DNA from: Pseudoalteromonas phenolica
GTDB taxonomy: Bacteria > Pseudomonadota > Gammaproteobacteria > Enterobacterales > Alteromonadaceae
Assembly (NCBI RefSeq): GCF_001444405.1
Contig: NZ_CP013187.1
Location: forward strand, 2,046,001-2,110,000
Length of the DNA: 64,000 nucleotides
Direction: 5' to 3'
The notes under the pieces were generated by a model that saw nothing but the letters and a program-made list of their open reading frames with translations, had not been told where the DNA came from and ran no database searches. Positions within the stretch are counted from its first letter, which is position 1, and each line of letters begins with the position of its first letter. Positions 38,363-46,863 of this stretch are shown in pieces. The position numbers and the translations under genes are program-made.

Positions 38363-39391
38363 TTATTGCTTAGCGTAAACACCTAAATTGTTATTCTTAG
38401 CAAAATACATTGCTTCATCTGCAGTATGAATAAGTGCTTTAAGTGATTTCTTGTCAGTTGAAGACATCTTAGCAATACCTATACTCAAGCCAAACTCAAG
38501 TTCTAATATTTTGCGAGGAACGCTTTGCATAATAGCTTTGTAAATCCTTTTGGCCACTGATTCACCATCATTTTCAGATGTATTTTTCATGATGATAATA
38601 AATTCATCTCCCCCGAACCTTGAAGAAATATCACTATCTCGTGTTTGTTCTTTAATCACTTTTGCAACATCAATGAGTAACTCATCACCTACTTTATGTC
38701 CTAGTTCGTCATTGACACGCTTAAACTTATTTAAGTCGATAAAAAGTACTGAACAAATCATTTCATTTCTGGAGCAAAAGGAAAGAAAGTTTTCACCGGC
38801 CTCATTCAAGTATGCTCGATTATGAAGGCGGGTTAACTCATCATGCGTAGCACTGAAAATCAATTGCTCTTCTAACTTTAACTTCTCCATCGCAACTGAA
38901 GTAATCAAGGCTGCGACCTTTACAATTTCTATTTCGGCTTCTGTGGGAACTTTCTTCTCATGGTGATATATCGCAAATGTGCCCATTACCTCTTTATGTG
39001 AATTTGTAAAAGGTATCGACCAACATGCGTGTAGGTTAGCTTCTTGTGTTAGTGCTAAATAAGGCTGCCAATTCTCATGCGTATTTATATCACCTACAAT
39101 TATAGGTTTATTCAGAAAAGCTGCCGCACCACAGCTGCCCACATTTTCGCCTATTTTTACACCTTCGATTGCATCATTGTAAAAATCAGGCAAATTATTT
39201 TCAGCACCACTGTGAAGTGTTAAGTGTTTTTTATTGAGTGTTAAAATAGAGACCTTACAGCCAGGCAAAAATCGCTCAACTGTTGATATCACTTCTTTCA
39301 AAAAAGGAGCAATATCTGAACTGAGCGCTAAATCACTTAAAAGGCGGTTAAATTGCCTATGAACTGTTAGTAAAAATAAATTCTGGTCCAA
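38363..39391 (-). CDS. GAF-GGDEF diguanylate cyclase
   Basis: Predicted enzyme making cyclic di-GMP from two GTP, under control of a GAF sensor. Of 342 residues, the GAF domain covers about 25-165 (NVGSCGAAAFLNKPIIVGDI) and the GGDEF domain about 180-342. The active site reads SRFGGDEFIIIM with the full GGDEF motif, and the inhibitory I-site RxxD (RDSD) lies five residues before it, so product inhibition is expected. No membrane segments: a cytosolic sensor. It starts at a TTG with no strong ribosome site, so the start is uncertain. Confidence 0.88.
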   Translation of the reverse strand: MDQNLFLLTVHRQFNRLLSDLALSSDIAPFLKEVISTVERFLPGCKVSILTLNKKHLTLHSGAENNLPDFYNDAIEGVKIGENVGSCGAAAFLNKPIIVGDINTHENWQPYLALTQEANLHACWSIPFTNSHKEVMGTFAIYHHEKKVPTEAEIEIVKVAALITSVAMEKLKLEEQLIFSATHDELTRLHNRAYLNEAGENFLSFCSRNEMICSVLFIDLNKFKRVNDELGHKVGDELLIDVAKVIKEQTRDSDISSRFGGDEFIIIMKNTSENDGESVAKRIYKAIMQSVPRKILELEFGLSIGIAKMSSTDKKSLKALIHTADEAMYFAKNNNLGVYAKQ

Positions 39392-39562
39392 AACTACACC
39401 ATCTAAAAGATTAATACTTGCGAATAGAACTTTGCCCTAACTCACGCATTTATTTCACTTAAAGTATACGCTAAACAATGAAAAATAGTGCACTTTTGCA
39501 TCATTTAGCATAAACATGTTCTACAGAACGCAGACTTAATTTATTGTGATTTGTAATTAAAT

Positions 39563-40819
39563 TTATACTTTTTCTTTAAATTCTAACACGGTAGCGTTAA
39601 TGCAGTATCTATCTTGCCCTCTTGGACCTTCACCTTTAAAAACATGGCCAAGGTGAATACCACTTGATTTAGAACGTATTTCAATACGTTTCATACCAAA
39701 ACTATTATCATCATGGTAAGTAACACTGTCTTTCACAGGACGAGTAAACGACAACCAACCTGTACCTGAGTTGAACCGTTTTGATGTTTCAAACAATGGC
39801 GCACCGCTGAGTTTATCAATAAACACGCCCTCACCTGTCTTCTTAAACAAGTCATACTCTTTACAAAACGGTCTATCAGTTCCTTTTTGAAAAGCCACTT
39901 CATACGCTTCTGACTCTCCTAATTTAAATGCACCCAGCGCTTGATAAAAATCTTCACGGGTCATATAACCTTGAAAACCTGCCACCTCTTTGCCATTTTC
40001 AAAAAATAAAATAGTGGGGGTTGCCCATGTCGCAGAACGAACCACTAAACCGTTAAGTTGATCTGCATAACGATAGGTTAATGGGATCGTGCCTTGATAG
40101 TCGTTTAGAACGGTAGATTTAAGTTTTTCACAATATGGGCAGTAATTGCGAGAATCAATAATCACCACTTGCTTGCCCACCAGCAATGAACTGTTATCAA
40201 CTTTACTTGGTTTTGTTTGCTTAAATGTCACACCAGTAGAATGATCAGGACAGTAACCATTTGGGTTTTTAGCAATGTAGTTTTGATGATATTCTTCGGC
40301 ACGATAAAATTGTTCAAGTGGCTTCACTTGGGTTTTTATTGCTCCATACCCAGCCTTGCTTAATAAATCCTGAAACTCTGCTTTTACCTCATTAATCACT
40401 GTGAGCTGTTCAGGTGTGTTATACAAGATAGTTGAACGGTACTGCGTGCCAATGTCATTACCTTGGCGATTTTCTTGCGTCGGATCATGCTTTTCAAAAA
40501 AATGTTCTAGCAATGCGCGTGTACTGAGCATATTGGCGTTGTAAGTAACTTTCACGACTTCGGCATAATTATTGTCATCAAAACGTCGTTTACGTTTGAT
40601 GATTTCTTTATAGGTTGCTTTAAAGCCACGGCCATCTGCATAACCTGACTCAGCGTCTAACACCCCTTCTAACTGCTCATAGCCTTTTTCAGCCCCCCAG
40701 AAACATCCCGAACCCAGCACCAATGTTTGAATATGAGAAGTTGCATTGTCTTTATCCATTGCATTTGAAAATAGAGGAAAAAATAGCAAGGCAGACAGAA
40801 TCGTAATTATTACTTTCAT
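39563..40819 (-). CDS. msrAB: exported MsrA - thioredoxin-like - MsrB fusion
   Basis: Repairs both S and R forms of methionine sulfoxide in envelope proteins. A signal peptide covers about residues 1-20 (ends LFSNA). MsrA domain: about 30-200, catalytic C39 in GSGCFWG. A central thioredoxin-fold domain follows (about 212-300), with redox motif CPYC at 227-230 and cis-proline in ATPT near 268; it probably recycles the reductases. The MsrB domain spans about 310-418, with catalytic C406 in DRYCINA and HLGHVF before it. The zinc CxxC pairs of many MsrB are absent. The domain order A-thioredoxin-B differs from Neisseria PilB (thioredoxin-A-B). Single gene. Confidence 0.92.
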   Translation of the reverse strand: MKVIITILSALLFFPLFSNAMDKDNATSHIQTLVLGSGCFWGAEKGYEQLEGVLDAESGYADGRGFKATYKEIIKRKRRFDDNNYAEVVKVTYNANMLSTRALLEHFFEKHDPTQENRQGNDIGTQYRSTILYNTPEQLTVINEVKAEFQDLLSKAGYGAIKTQVKPLEQFYRAEEYHQNYIAKNPNGYCPDHSTGVTFKQTKPSKVDNSSLLVGKQVVIIDSRNYCPYCEKLKSTVLNDYQGTIPLTYRYADQLNGLVVRSATWATPTILFFENGKEVAGFQGYMTREDFYQALGAFKLGESEAYEVAFQKGTDRPFCKEYDLFKKTGEGVFIDKLSGAPLFETSKRFNSGTGWLSFTRPVKDSVTYHDDNSFGMKRIEIRSKSSGIHLGHVFKGEGPRGQDRYCINATVLEFKEKV

Positions 40820-40979
40820 TTAATTGACCTAAAATGTGCTTGAAACTTATTAACTATGACCTTGTGGGTGTGAATTTACTTTCATCCACCGTTTAAACTC
40901 GTAAATTGAACGACATTGAGTGTCTTTTTTTTCGAATTTAATGTAAAAAGCCAACAAATTATTTATCTAGGAATGTACT

Positions 40980-42494
40980 ATGAAATTTGTTTCACAGATC
41001 AGTGCAATCGCGTTAGCAGTTTCTGCATCAAGCGCATTTGCAGCAGACTTCAATTTCAACTCTAAATTAAGCAAGGGTGATGCGCTTGTTGTTTTCCAAG
41101 CCGGCGAAGCAGCAACACAATTTGATTTCTTAGATAGAGATACCAAAAAGCAAATTAATCGCGCTATTAAAACAGCTGAATTCAAGGGTGCTTACGGTAA
41201 AACATTAGAAGTAATCGCACCAGTTGACAGCGATTATGGCCGCATATTAGTGGTTGGTTTAGGTGAAGAAGACAAGCTTGACTCAGCAAAAATGGCTAAG
41301 CTTGGTGCTAACTTACACGCTAAACTTGAAGGTAAAAAAGTAAATAAAGCGACAATTGCGTTTGAAGATGTAAAAGGCGCAGTGAGCAACGCTGACCTTG
41401 CAGCACAACTTGCACACGGTGCAAACTTACGTGATTACACGTTTGAGCTATATAAAAAAGAGCCAAACAAATTTAACGTAACTTACAACATCGATGTAGC
41501 TAACAAAAAAGCAGCATCGAAAGCGTACCAGCAACTAGAAAACATCGAAAAAGGTGTATTTTTAGCACGTGATCTAACGTCTGAAGTACCAACTGAAATG
41601 ACACCTGTTGATTTCGCAAAAGCAGCAAAAGAGCTTGAGCAATACGGCGTTAAAGTAACTATCTTAGAGCCTGCTAAACTTAAAGAGCTTGGCATGGGCG
41701 CACTTGAAGGTGTAGGTCGTGGTTCTAAAGACGGTTCACGTCTAGTTGTTGCACACTATGAAGGTAATAACAGCACACCAATCGCACTTGTTGGTAAAGG
41801 TATTACATTCGATTCAGGTGGTTACAGCATCAAAACTGGCTCATCTATCAACCGCATGAAATCTGACATGGCAGGTGCTGCGGCGGTACTTGGTACTGTT
41901 AAAGCAATGGCACTAAGCAAAGCAGACGTAAACGTAGTTGCGGTTATGGGTATGGCTGCAAACATGGTGTCAGAAAACTCAATCGCACCGGGTGATGTAC
42001 TTCGCACAGCTGAAGGTATTAGTGTTGAAGTGTTAAACACTGACGCTGAAGGCCGTTTAGTATTAAGTGATGCTATGTGGTATGCGCGTGAATACTACAA
42101 GCCAGAGATCATGATCGATGTGGCAACACTAACAGGTTCTAAGATCCGTGCAGTAGGTAACCGCTATTCTGCAATCTTCTCAGATGACCAAACGCTAGTT
42201 GACCAAATCACTGTTGCTGGTAAGCAAGTAAACGAGCCGGTATGGCGTTTACCATTAGGCTACAAAGACATGCTTAAGTCACCAATTGCTGACATCGCAA
42301 ACATTGGTTCAGGTGGCCCTGGTGCAACAACTGCAGCATCATTCTTACAACACTTTGCTGGTGACACACGTTGGTTACACATCGATATCGCGGGTAATGC
42401 GTTAACGAACTCTGCAAAAGATGAAATCCCAGCAGGCGGCACAGGTTACGGTGTTCGTATGCTAAGTAACTGGCTTTTAACTAACAAGCAGTAA
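40980..42494 (+). CDS. exported leucyl aminopeptidase (M17 family)
   Basis: A 504-residue two-metal aminopeptidase of the PepA type. Active-site blocks GKGITFDSGGYSIK near residue 265 and NTDAEGRLVLSDA near 345 are intact. Unlike cytosolic PepA it begins with a clear signal peptide (MKFVSQISAIALAVSASSAFAAD), so it should act in the periplasm or outside the cell, feeding on peptides. PepA is also a DNA-binding protein in E. coli, but an exported form would not be. Single gene, with a strong terminator. Confidence 0.93.
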   Translation: MKFVSQISAIALAVSASSAFAADFNFNSKLSKGDALVVFQAGEAATQFDFLDRDTKKQINRAIKTAEFKGAYGKTLEVIAPVDSDYGRILVVGLGEEDKLDSAKMAKLGANLHAKLEGKKVNKATIAFEDVKGAVSNADLAAQLAHGANLRDYTFELYKKEPNKFNVTYNIDVANKKAASKAYQQLENIEKGVFLARDLTSEVPTEMTPVDFAKAAKELEQYGVKVTILEPAKLKELGMGALEGVGRGSKDGSRLVVAHYEGNNSTPIALVGKGITFDSGGYSIKTGSSINRMKSDMAGAAAVLGTVKAMALSKADVNVVAVMGMAANMVSENSIAPGDVLRTAEGISVEVLNTDAEGRLVLSDAMWYAREYYKPEIMIDVATLTGSKIRAVGNRYSAIFSDDQTLVDQITVAGKQVNEPVWRLPLGYKDMLKSPIADIANIGSGGPGATTAASFLQHFAGDTRWLHIDIAGNALTNSAKDEIPAGGTGYGVRMLSNWLLTNKQ

Positions 42495-42522
42495 TACCTG
42501 CTTCAGTTAAAACAGTTAATCT

Positions 42523-42556
42523 AAAAGCCACATCCATTTAAAGATGTGGCTTTTTT
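42523..42556 (+). terminator. terminator after the M17 aminopeptidase gene
   Basis: Perfect 12-bp stem AAAAGCCACATC (42523-42534) and GATGTGGCTTTT (42543-42554), 8-base loop, T run to 42556. Confidence 0.93.
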
Positions 42557-42635
42557 GTATTGGTTTGTCGCCAAGGTACTCAATACTTGTCTGTTATGAC
42601 ACAATAAGAAAATAAATATAATAATCGGAACAACC

Positions 42636-43283
42636 ATGACCTGCGTGCAATGCTATCAACTTAGTGAACAAGCATTAGTTCTATCAATTGACGGATTAAT
42701 TACTCAGGAAGTACGACAAAAAATCTTTGCGCTCGCACAAACCGCAAATAATACCAATGATTTTTTTGACATAGTTCCAGCCAACTCATCTATTACCTTC
42801 TACCTCAATGATTTTACTCGAGCTGATTATTGGTTAGAACAACTAATCACCCTGTGGGCAAAGAGTGAACCTGAAGCATTCATCCCTAAAACACATCTAA
42901 TCGATACTTTCTACGGCGGTGAATACGGCCCTGACTTGAATGAAATATCTGAGCTTACCGGTTTAAGCCAAAAACAAGTCATCGAGTTACATGCCTCTGT
43001 AGACTATCAGGTCGGATTTTTAGGCTTTTTACCTGGATTTGGTTATTTAGAATCGCTCCCAGAGCAACTTAAGTTGCCTCGAAAAGCCACGCCAAGGGCG
43101 CATGTACCTGCACTCAGTGTTGCAATAGCAGAATCTCTTACTGCTATTTACCCGTCTAGCTCCCCCGGAGGTTGGCACCTTTTAGGTAGATGCGAGCAAC
43201 CATTATTTGACCCTCATACTGATTCGCCAAGCTTGTTATCACCCGGTGACGTTGTCAGGTTTATTCCAAAGGAGCACCGCTGA
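42636..43283 (+). CDS. pxpB: 5-oxoprolinase subunit PxpB
   Basis: KipI-like subunit of the ATP-dependent 5-oxoprolinase PxpABC, which opens pyroglutamate to glutamate in the cytosol. The 215 residues show the family motifs GFLPGFGYL near residue 130, LPRKATPRAHVPALSVAIA near 148 and SPGGWHLLGR near 176. Its stop overlaps the pxpC start by one base. First gene of the run pxpB-pxpC-DUF969-DUF979-pcp. Confidence 0.93.
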   Translation: MTCVQCYQLSEQALVLSIDGLITQEVRQKIFALAQTANNTNDFFDIVPANSSITFYLNDFTRADYWLEQLITLWAKSEPEAFIPKTHLIDTFYGGEYGPDLNEISELTGLSQKQVIELHASVDYQVGFLGFLPGFGYLESLPEQLKLPRKATPRAHVPALSVAIAESLTAIYPSSSPGGWHLLGRCEQPLFDPHTDSPSLLSPGDVVRFIPKEHR

Positions 43284-44218
43284 TGCTAAGAGTAATCAAA
43301 CCCGGCGTTTTCAGTAGCATTCAAGATTTAGGTCGTCACGGGCATCGTCATTTAGGTGTCTCGCAATCTGGCGTACTAGATCCAATCGCATTGAAAGCTG
43401 GCAATGCACTACTGGGTAATATAGAAACTGCCGCCTGTATTGAAATTACTGTTGGTTTAGCTGAATTTGAATTTACTCAGCCATGTAATTTTGCTATTAC
43501 CGGTGGCAACCTGAATGCAAAACTTAATTCTACAGCCCTCTACCCTGGATGGCGCTACCATGCAAAAGCTGGCGACATCATTAAATTTGCCAGTCACCCA
43601 GAGTTTTTACGCGCTTATTTATGTGTAGAGAATGGTTTCGATGTACCGAATCTAATGAACTCTCGCAGTACCGACTGCCAAACCCAATTTGGCGGTTTCA
43701 AGGGTAACGCTTTGCAAAAAGGTGATGTCATTCCCTTCTCTGAAAGCTGTGTTCCTTGTTCAGAGCTGGCTATAAAGCCTACTGACTATACTAACGTGGT
43801 AAGAGTACTCAAAGGCCCACATTGTGATATCTTGCCAGAGGATTATTTGGCACAGCTTTTATCGAAAACTTGGACGATCAGCGACTTGAGTAATCGTATG
43901 GGTGCCCGTTTAGAGCATCCCACACTGTTACCGCACCAAAAAAGCATTGATTCGCAAGGTGTTCATCCCGGCGTTATACAATTGCCGCCAACAGGCACTC
44001 CGATTGTTTTGCTCAATGACTGCCAAACAACAGGTGGCTATCCAATTATTGCCTCTGTGATCCAAGCAGACTTACGTCATTTTAGCCAATTAGCGCCAAC
44101 TAAAACTTGTCGCTTTAAGCTGGTAGATTTTGATGAGGCTAACACTGCATTGAAAAAACAAGAACAAGAAATAACGCGATTCAAAATCGCAAACCAACAA
44201 TTTGAAAATAAGAAGTAA
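43283..44218 (+). CDS. pxpC: 5-oxoprolinase subunit PxpC
   Basis: KipA-like biotin-independent carboxylase-type subunit partner of PxpB. The 311 residues start MLRVIKPGVFSSIQDLGRHGHRHLGVSQSG, the family's hallmark N terminus, with later SNRMGARLEHP near residue 207 and LLNDCQTTGGYPIIA near 250. In other bacteria PxpB and PxpC need PxpA (LamB/YcsF family) for activity; no pxpA is in this operon or window. Confidence 0.93.
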   Translation: MLRVIKPGVFSSIQDLGRHGHRHLGVSQSGVLDPIALKAGNALLGNIETAACIEITVGLAEFEFTQPCNFAITGGNLNAKLNSTALYPGWRYHAKAGDIIKFASHPEFLRAYLCVENGFDVPNLMNSRSTDCQTQFGGFKGNALQKGDVIPFSESCVPCSELAIKPTDYTNVVRVLKGPHCDILPEDYLAQLLSKTWTISDLSNRMGARLEHPTLLPHQKSIDSQGVHPGVIQLPPTGTPIVLLNDCQTTGGYPIIASVIQADLRHFSQLAPTKTCRFKLVDFDEANTALKKQEQEITRFKIANQQFENKK

Positions 44219-44222
44219 CATC

Positions 44223-44951
44223 ATGTTTGATTTAAACTATATGCCGCTGATTGGCATTCTAGTCGTTGTGGTTGGCTTTGCCTTAAAGTTCAACCCACTA
44301 CTGGTTGTGACCGCGGCAGGTCTTGCCACAGGCATTGCCGTGGATATGGACTTTATCGCCTTAATCGAAACCTTTGGCGAAAAGTTTATGAATTCCCGCC
44401 AACTCGCCAGCTTTTTACTTATCTTGCCTGTGATAGCTATTCTAGAACGTTACGGGCTGCAGCAGCGCGCAAAAACTTGGATTGCTAACATCAAAGGCGC
44501 TACGACCACCCGTATCTTAAGTATGTATTTTGTAGTACGTGAATGCTCAGCGGCTTTGGGCTTATTAAGCCTAGCGGGTCAAGCGCAAACAGTTCGCCCA
44601 TTACTTGCCCCAATGGTATTAGGCGCCGCCACAAATACGCATGGTGATTTGCCTAAACCAATTAAAGACTTAATTAGTGCCCACGCCGCGGCTTGCGACA
44701 ACATCGCGGTGTTTTTTGGTGAAGATATCTTTATCGCTTTTGGCGCTGTACTTTTGATGGACGCCTTCTTAAAAGAAAATGGCATTGCGGGCATTGAACC
44801 TCTGCATATTGGTCTTTGGGCTATTCCAACTGCCATCGCCGCTTTAATTGTACACCTATTCCGTCTAGCGCGCTTTGAAGCAAAAATTAGAAACCTCATT
44901 GCAGAGCATAAATCACAACAAACGAAAAACGCTGAGGGGGCATTATCATGA
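44223..44951 (+). CDS. DUF969 membrane protein, probable transporter half
   Basis: A 242-residue inner-membrane protein with about six hydrophobic segments. DUF969 features: an N-terminal MPLIGILVVVVGFALKFNP segment, REQ/ECSAALGLLSLAGQAQTVRPLLAPM near residue 105, and GAATNTHGDLPKPIKDLISAHAAA near 137. I chose the ATG at 44223; an in-frame TTG upstream lies inside pxpC. It pairs with DUF979 (ATGA overlap) and likely forms a two-part transporter, possibly for pyroglutamate or peptides carrying it (inferred from neighbours). Confidence 0.88.
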   Translation: MFDLNYMPLIGILVVVVGFALKFNPLLVVTAAGLATGIAVDMDFIALIETFGEKFMNSRQLASFLLILPVIAILERYGLQQRAKTWIANIKGATTTRILSMYFVVRECSAALGLLSLAGQAQTVRPLLAPMVLGAATNTHGDLPKPIKDLISAHAAACDNIAVFFGEDIFIAFGAVLLMDAFLKENGIAGIEPLHIGLWAIPTAIAALIVHLFRLARFEAKIRNLIAEHKSQQTKNAEGALS

Positions 44952-45970
44952 GTGCCCCAGTAAACGAGAATACAGTGAATAGCACAGCCATTATTTCAAT
45001 TGAAAACATCTATCTTTTGATTGGCTTTGTGGTGATGTTTTTAGTGGTTAAAACCCTACAAGATAAACAACATCCCCAAAAATACACCACTGCCCTATTT
45101 TGGTTCTTGTTTGGTAATGTATTTTTATTTGGCGATCTCTCAATAAAATTAATTGGCGAGTCTCTCACCTATCAGTGGGTTGGCTTTAGTGTCATCGCCA
45201 TTGCCTTACTTGCTGGCTTTGGCAAGGTCTCGATGGGCTCGTACCACCAGCCATCAGCAGAGCAACTTGAAAGTGACGCTAAGCGAATAGGCAATAAGTT
45301 GTTTGTGCCCGCAGTTTTAATCCCAGTAGTCACTGTGGTCTGTACATTGCTTTTAAGTAATTTGAACATTGCTGAGGTGTATTTATTTGACCAAAAACAT
45401 GTAACGCTTGCTTCACTCACCCTCGCATGTGGTGTTGCACTGATTGTTGCTTGGCGTTTTACCTCAGGCTCGCCTTTCCAAGCGCTCTCTGAATCGCGCC
45501 GTTTGGTTGATTCAATTGGCTGGGCGGCTATTTTACCGCAAATGCTCGCCATGTTAGGTGGCGTATTTATCGTAGCTAACACCGGCACAGCAATACAAGA
45601 TCTTGTGAAGCTATTTATCTCGCCAGATAACCGATTTATGTTAGTGGTGTTGTACTGTGTTGGTATGGCGCTATTTACCATGATCATGGGTAATGCGTTT
45701 GCGGCTTTCCCGGTGATGACTGCGGGTGTCGCTCTGCCATTTTTAATTGAAGGCCACGGCGCTGCCGCAGCACCACTTGTCGCCATAGGTATGTATTCTG
45801 GTTACTGTGGTACGCTGATGACGCCAATGGCTGCGAACTTTAATATTGTGCCTGCCGCACTGCTTGATTTAAAAGACAAATATCAAGTTATAAAAGTGCA
45901 GATCCCAACGGCTATTGCATTACTTATTATCAATATTTTCTTAATGTACGGAGTGATCTTTAATGACTAA
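44948..45970 (+). CDS. DUF979 membrane protein, probable transporter half
   Basis: A 340-residue inner-membrane protein with about nine hydrophobic segments. Family-like blocks are GNVFLFGDLS near residue 57, DSIGWAAILPQMLAMLGGVF near 188 and MIMGNAFAAFPVMTAGVALP near 240, ending with GYCGTLMTPMAANFNIVPAALL. It overlaps DUF969 by ATGA and pcp by 8 bp, so all are translated together. Two-protein systems of this type are usually secondary transporters; substrate is inferred from pcp and pxpBC. Confidence 0.88.
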   Translation: MSAPVNENTVNSTAIISIENIYLLIGFVVMFLVVKTLQDKQHPQKYTTALFWFLFGNVFLFGDLSIKLIGESLTYQWVGFSVIAIALLAGFGKVSMGSYHQPSAEQLESDAKRIGNKLFVPAVLIPVVTVVCTLLLSNLNIAEVYLFDQKHVTLASLTLACGVALIVAWRFTSGSPFQALSESRRLVDSIGWAAILPQMLAMLGGVFIVANTGTAIQDLVKLFISPDNRFMLVVLYCVGMALFTMIMGNAFAAFPVMTAGVALPFLIEGHGAAAAPLVAIGMYSGYCGTLMTPMAANFNIVPAALLDLKDKYQVIKVQIPTAIALLIINIFLMYGVIFND

Positions 45971-46646
45971 ACAGACCAAGACCGAATTAAAGACCGTGCT
46001 CCTAACGGGTTTCGAACCCTTTGGTGGCGAAAGTATTAACCCATCATGGCAGGCGGTAAAACAATTACATGGCCAAAGCATTAATGACCACCAGGTTGAG
46101 TGTGTAGAGCTGCCCTGTGAGTTCGGGCGCTCCCTTGAACACTTATATCAAGCGATAGAAAAACATCAGCCAAGCTTAGTGTTGTGTATTGGTCAAGCAG
46201 GCGGCCGCTCTCATATTTCGATAGAGCGTATCGCCATTAATATCGATGATGCTCGCATTGCTGACAATGCCGGTAATCAACCAGTCGATATCACCATTAT
46301 TGATGATGCACCAGCTGCATATTTTGCCAAACTCCCTATTAAAACCATGTATAAAGGCTTGCTAGAGGCGGGAATTCCTGTAGAAGTATCGAATACAGCT
46401 GGTACTTATGTGTGTAACCATGTGATGTTTGGCTTACTCGATTATATAGCGCGCCATTTTGGTGAGAATGAAGAATCAATTCAAGGTGGCTTTATCCATA
46501 TTCCATTTTTACCTGAGCAAGCTGTGCACCACAGTGGTGCACCAAGCATGAGTCAAACAACGGTTGTTGCTGCACTTAAGCTATTGATAAAAAATGGACT
46601 TTCAAGCGGCCCCGATCTCAAAGTAGCCGCTGGCACCACACATTAA
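45963..46646 (+). CDS. pcp: pyroglutamyl peptidase I
   Basis: Cysteine peptidase (C15) removing N-terminal pyroglutamate from peptides in the cytosol. The 227 residues carry the catalytic triad: E89 in ISIERIAIN, C151 in GTYVCNHVMFG and H179 in GFIHIPFLPEQ. The N-terminal LLTGFEPFGGESINPSW is typical. Released pyroglutamate would be the substrate of PxpABC encoded by the same operon, giving a complete use route if PxpA is supplied from elsewhere. Confidence 0.96.
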   Translation: MTKQTKTELKTVLLTGFEPFGGESINPSWQAVKQLHGQSINDHQVECVELPCEFGRSLEHLYQAIEKHQPSLVLCIGQAGGRSHISIERIAINIDDARIADNAGNQPVDITIIDDAPAAYFAKLPIKTMYKGLLEAGIPVEVSNTAGTYVCNHVMFGLLDYIARHFGENEESIQGGFIHIPFLPEQAVHHSGAPSMSQTTVVAALKLLIKNGLSSGPDLKVAAGTTH

Positions 46647-46674
46647 CCACAATAATTCTCTCTCTTCTTCATAT

Positions 46675-46703
46675 TGGTGCAATAGTGTTTTGCTATTGCA
46701 CCA
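46675..46703 (+). terminator. hairpin after pcp
   Basis: Perfect 11-bp stem TGGTGCAATAG (46675-46685) and CTATTGCACCA (46693-46703) with a 7-base loop. No T run follows, so it could stabilise the 3' end of the operon mRNA or stop transcription weakly. It lies 29 bp past the pcp stop and 160 bp before asnB. Confidence 0.55.
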
Positions 46704-46863
46704 GCTTTGACATAAAAAATTCATTTTAAGCCTAATTATCTATGTGACTTAACTAATTTTTTCTGTTAGTTATAGAAACTGTAGCTGCGCAATTTTACAA
46801 CTCTTTAACTATGCCTAACTAAAAGGCTATGCGCAGACAGCAATTAACAGGAATGAGGTAATT

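Noticed and set aside
45172..45786. 204-residue frame on the minus strand
   Set aside because: It is the complement of the DUF979 gene, which is well supported by operon overlap and membrane pattern.
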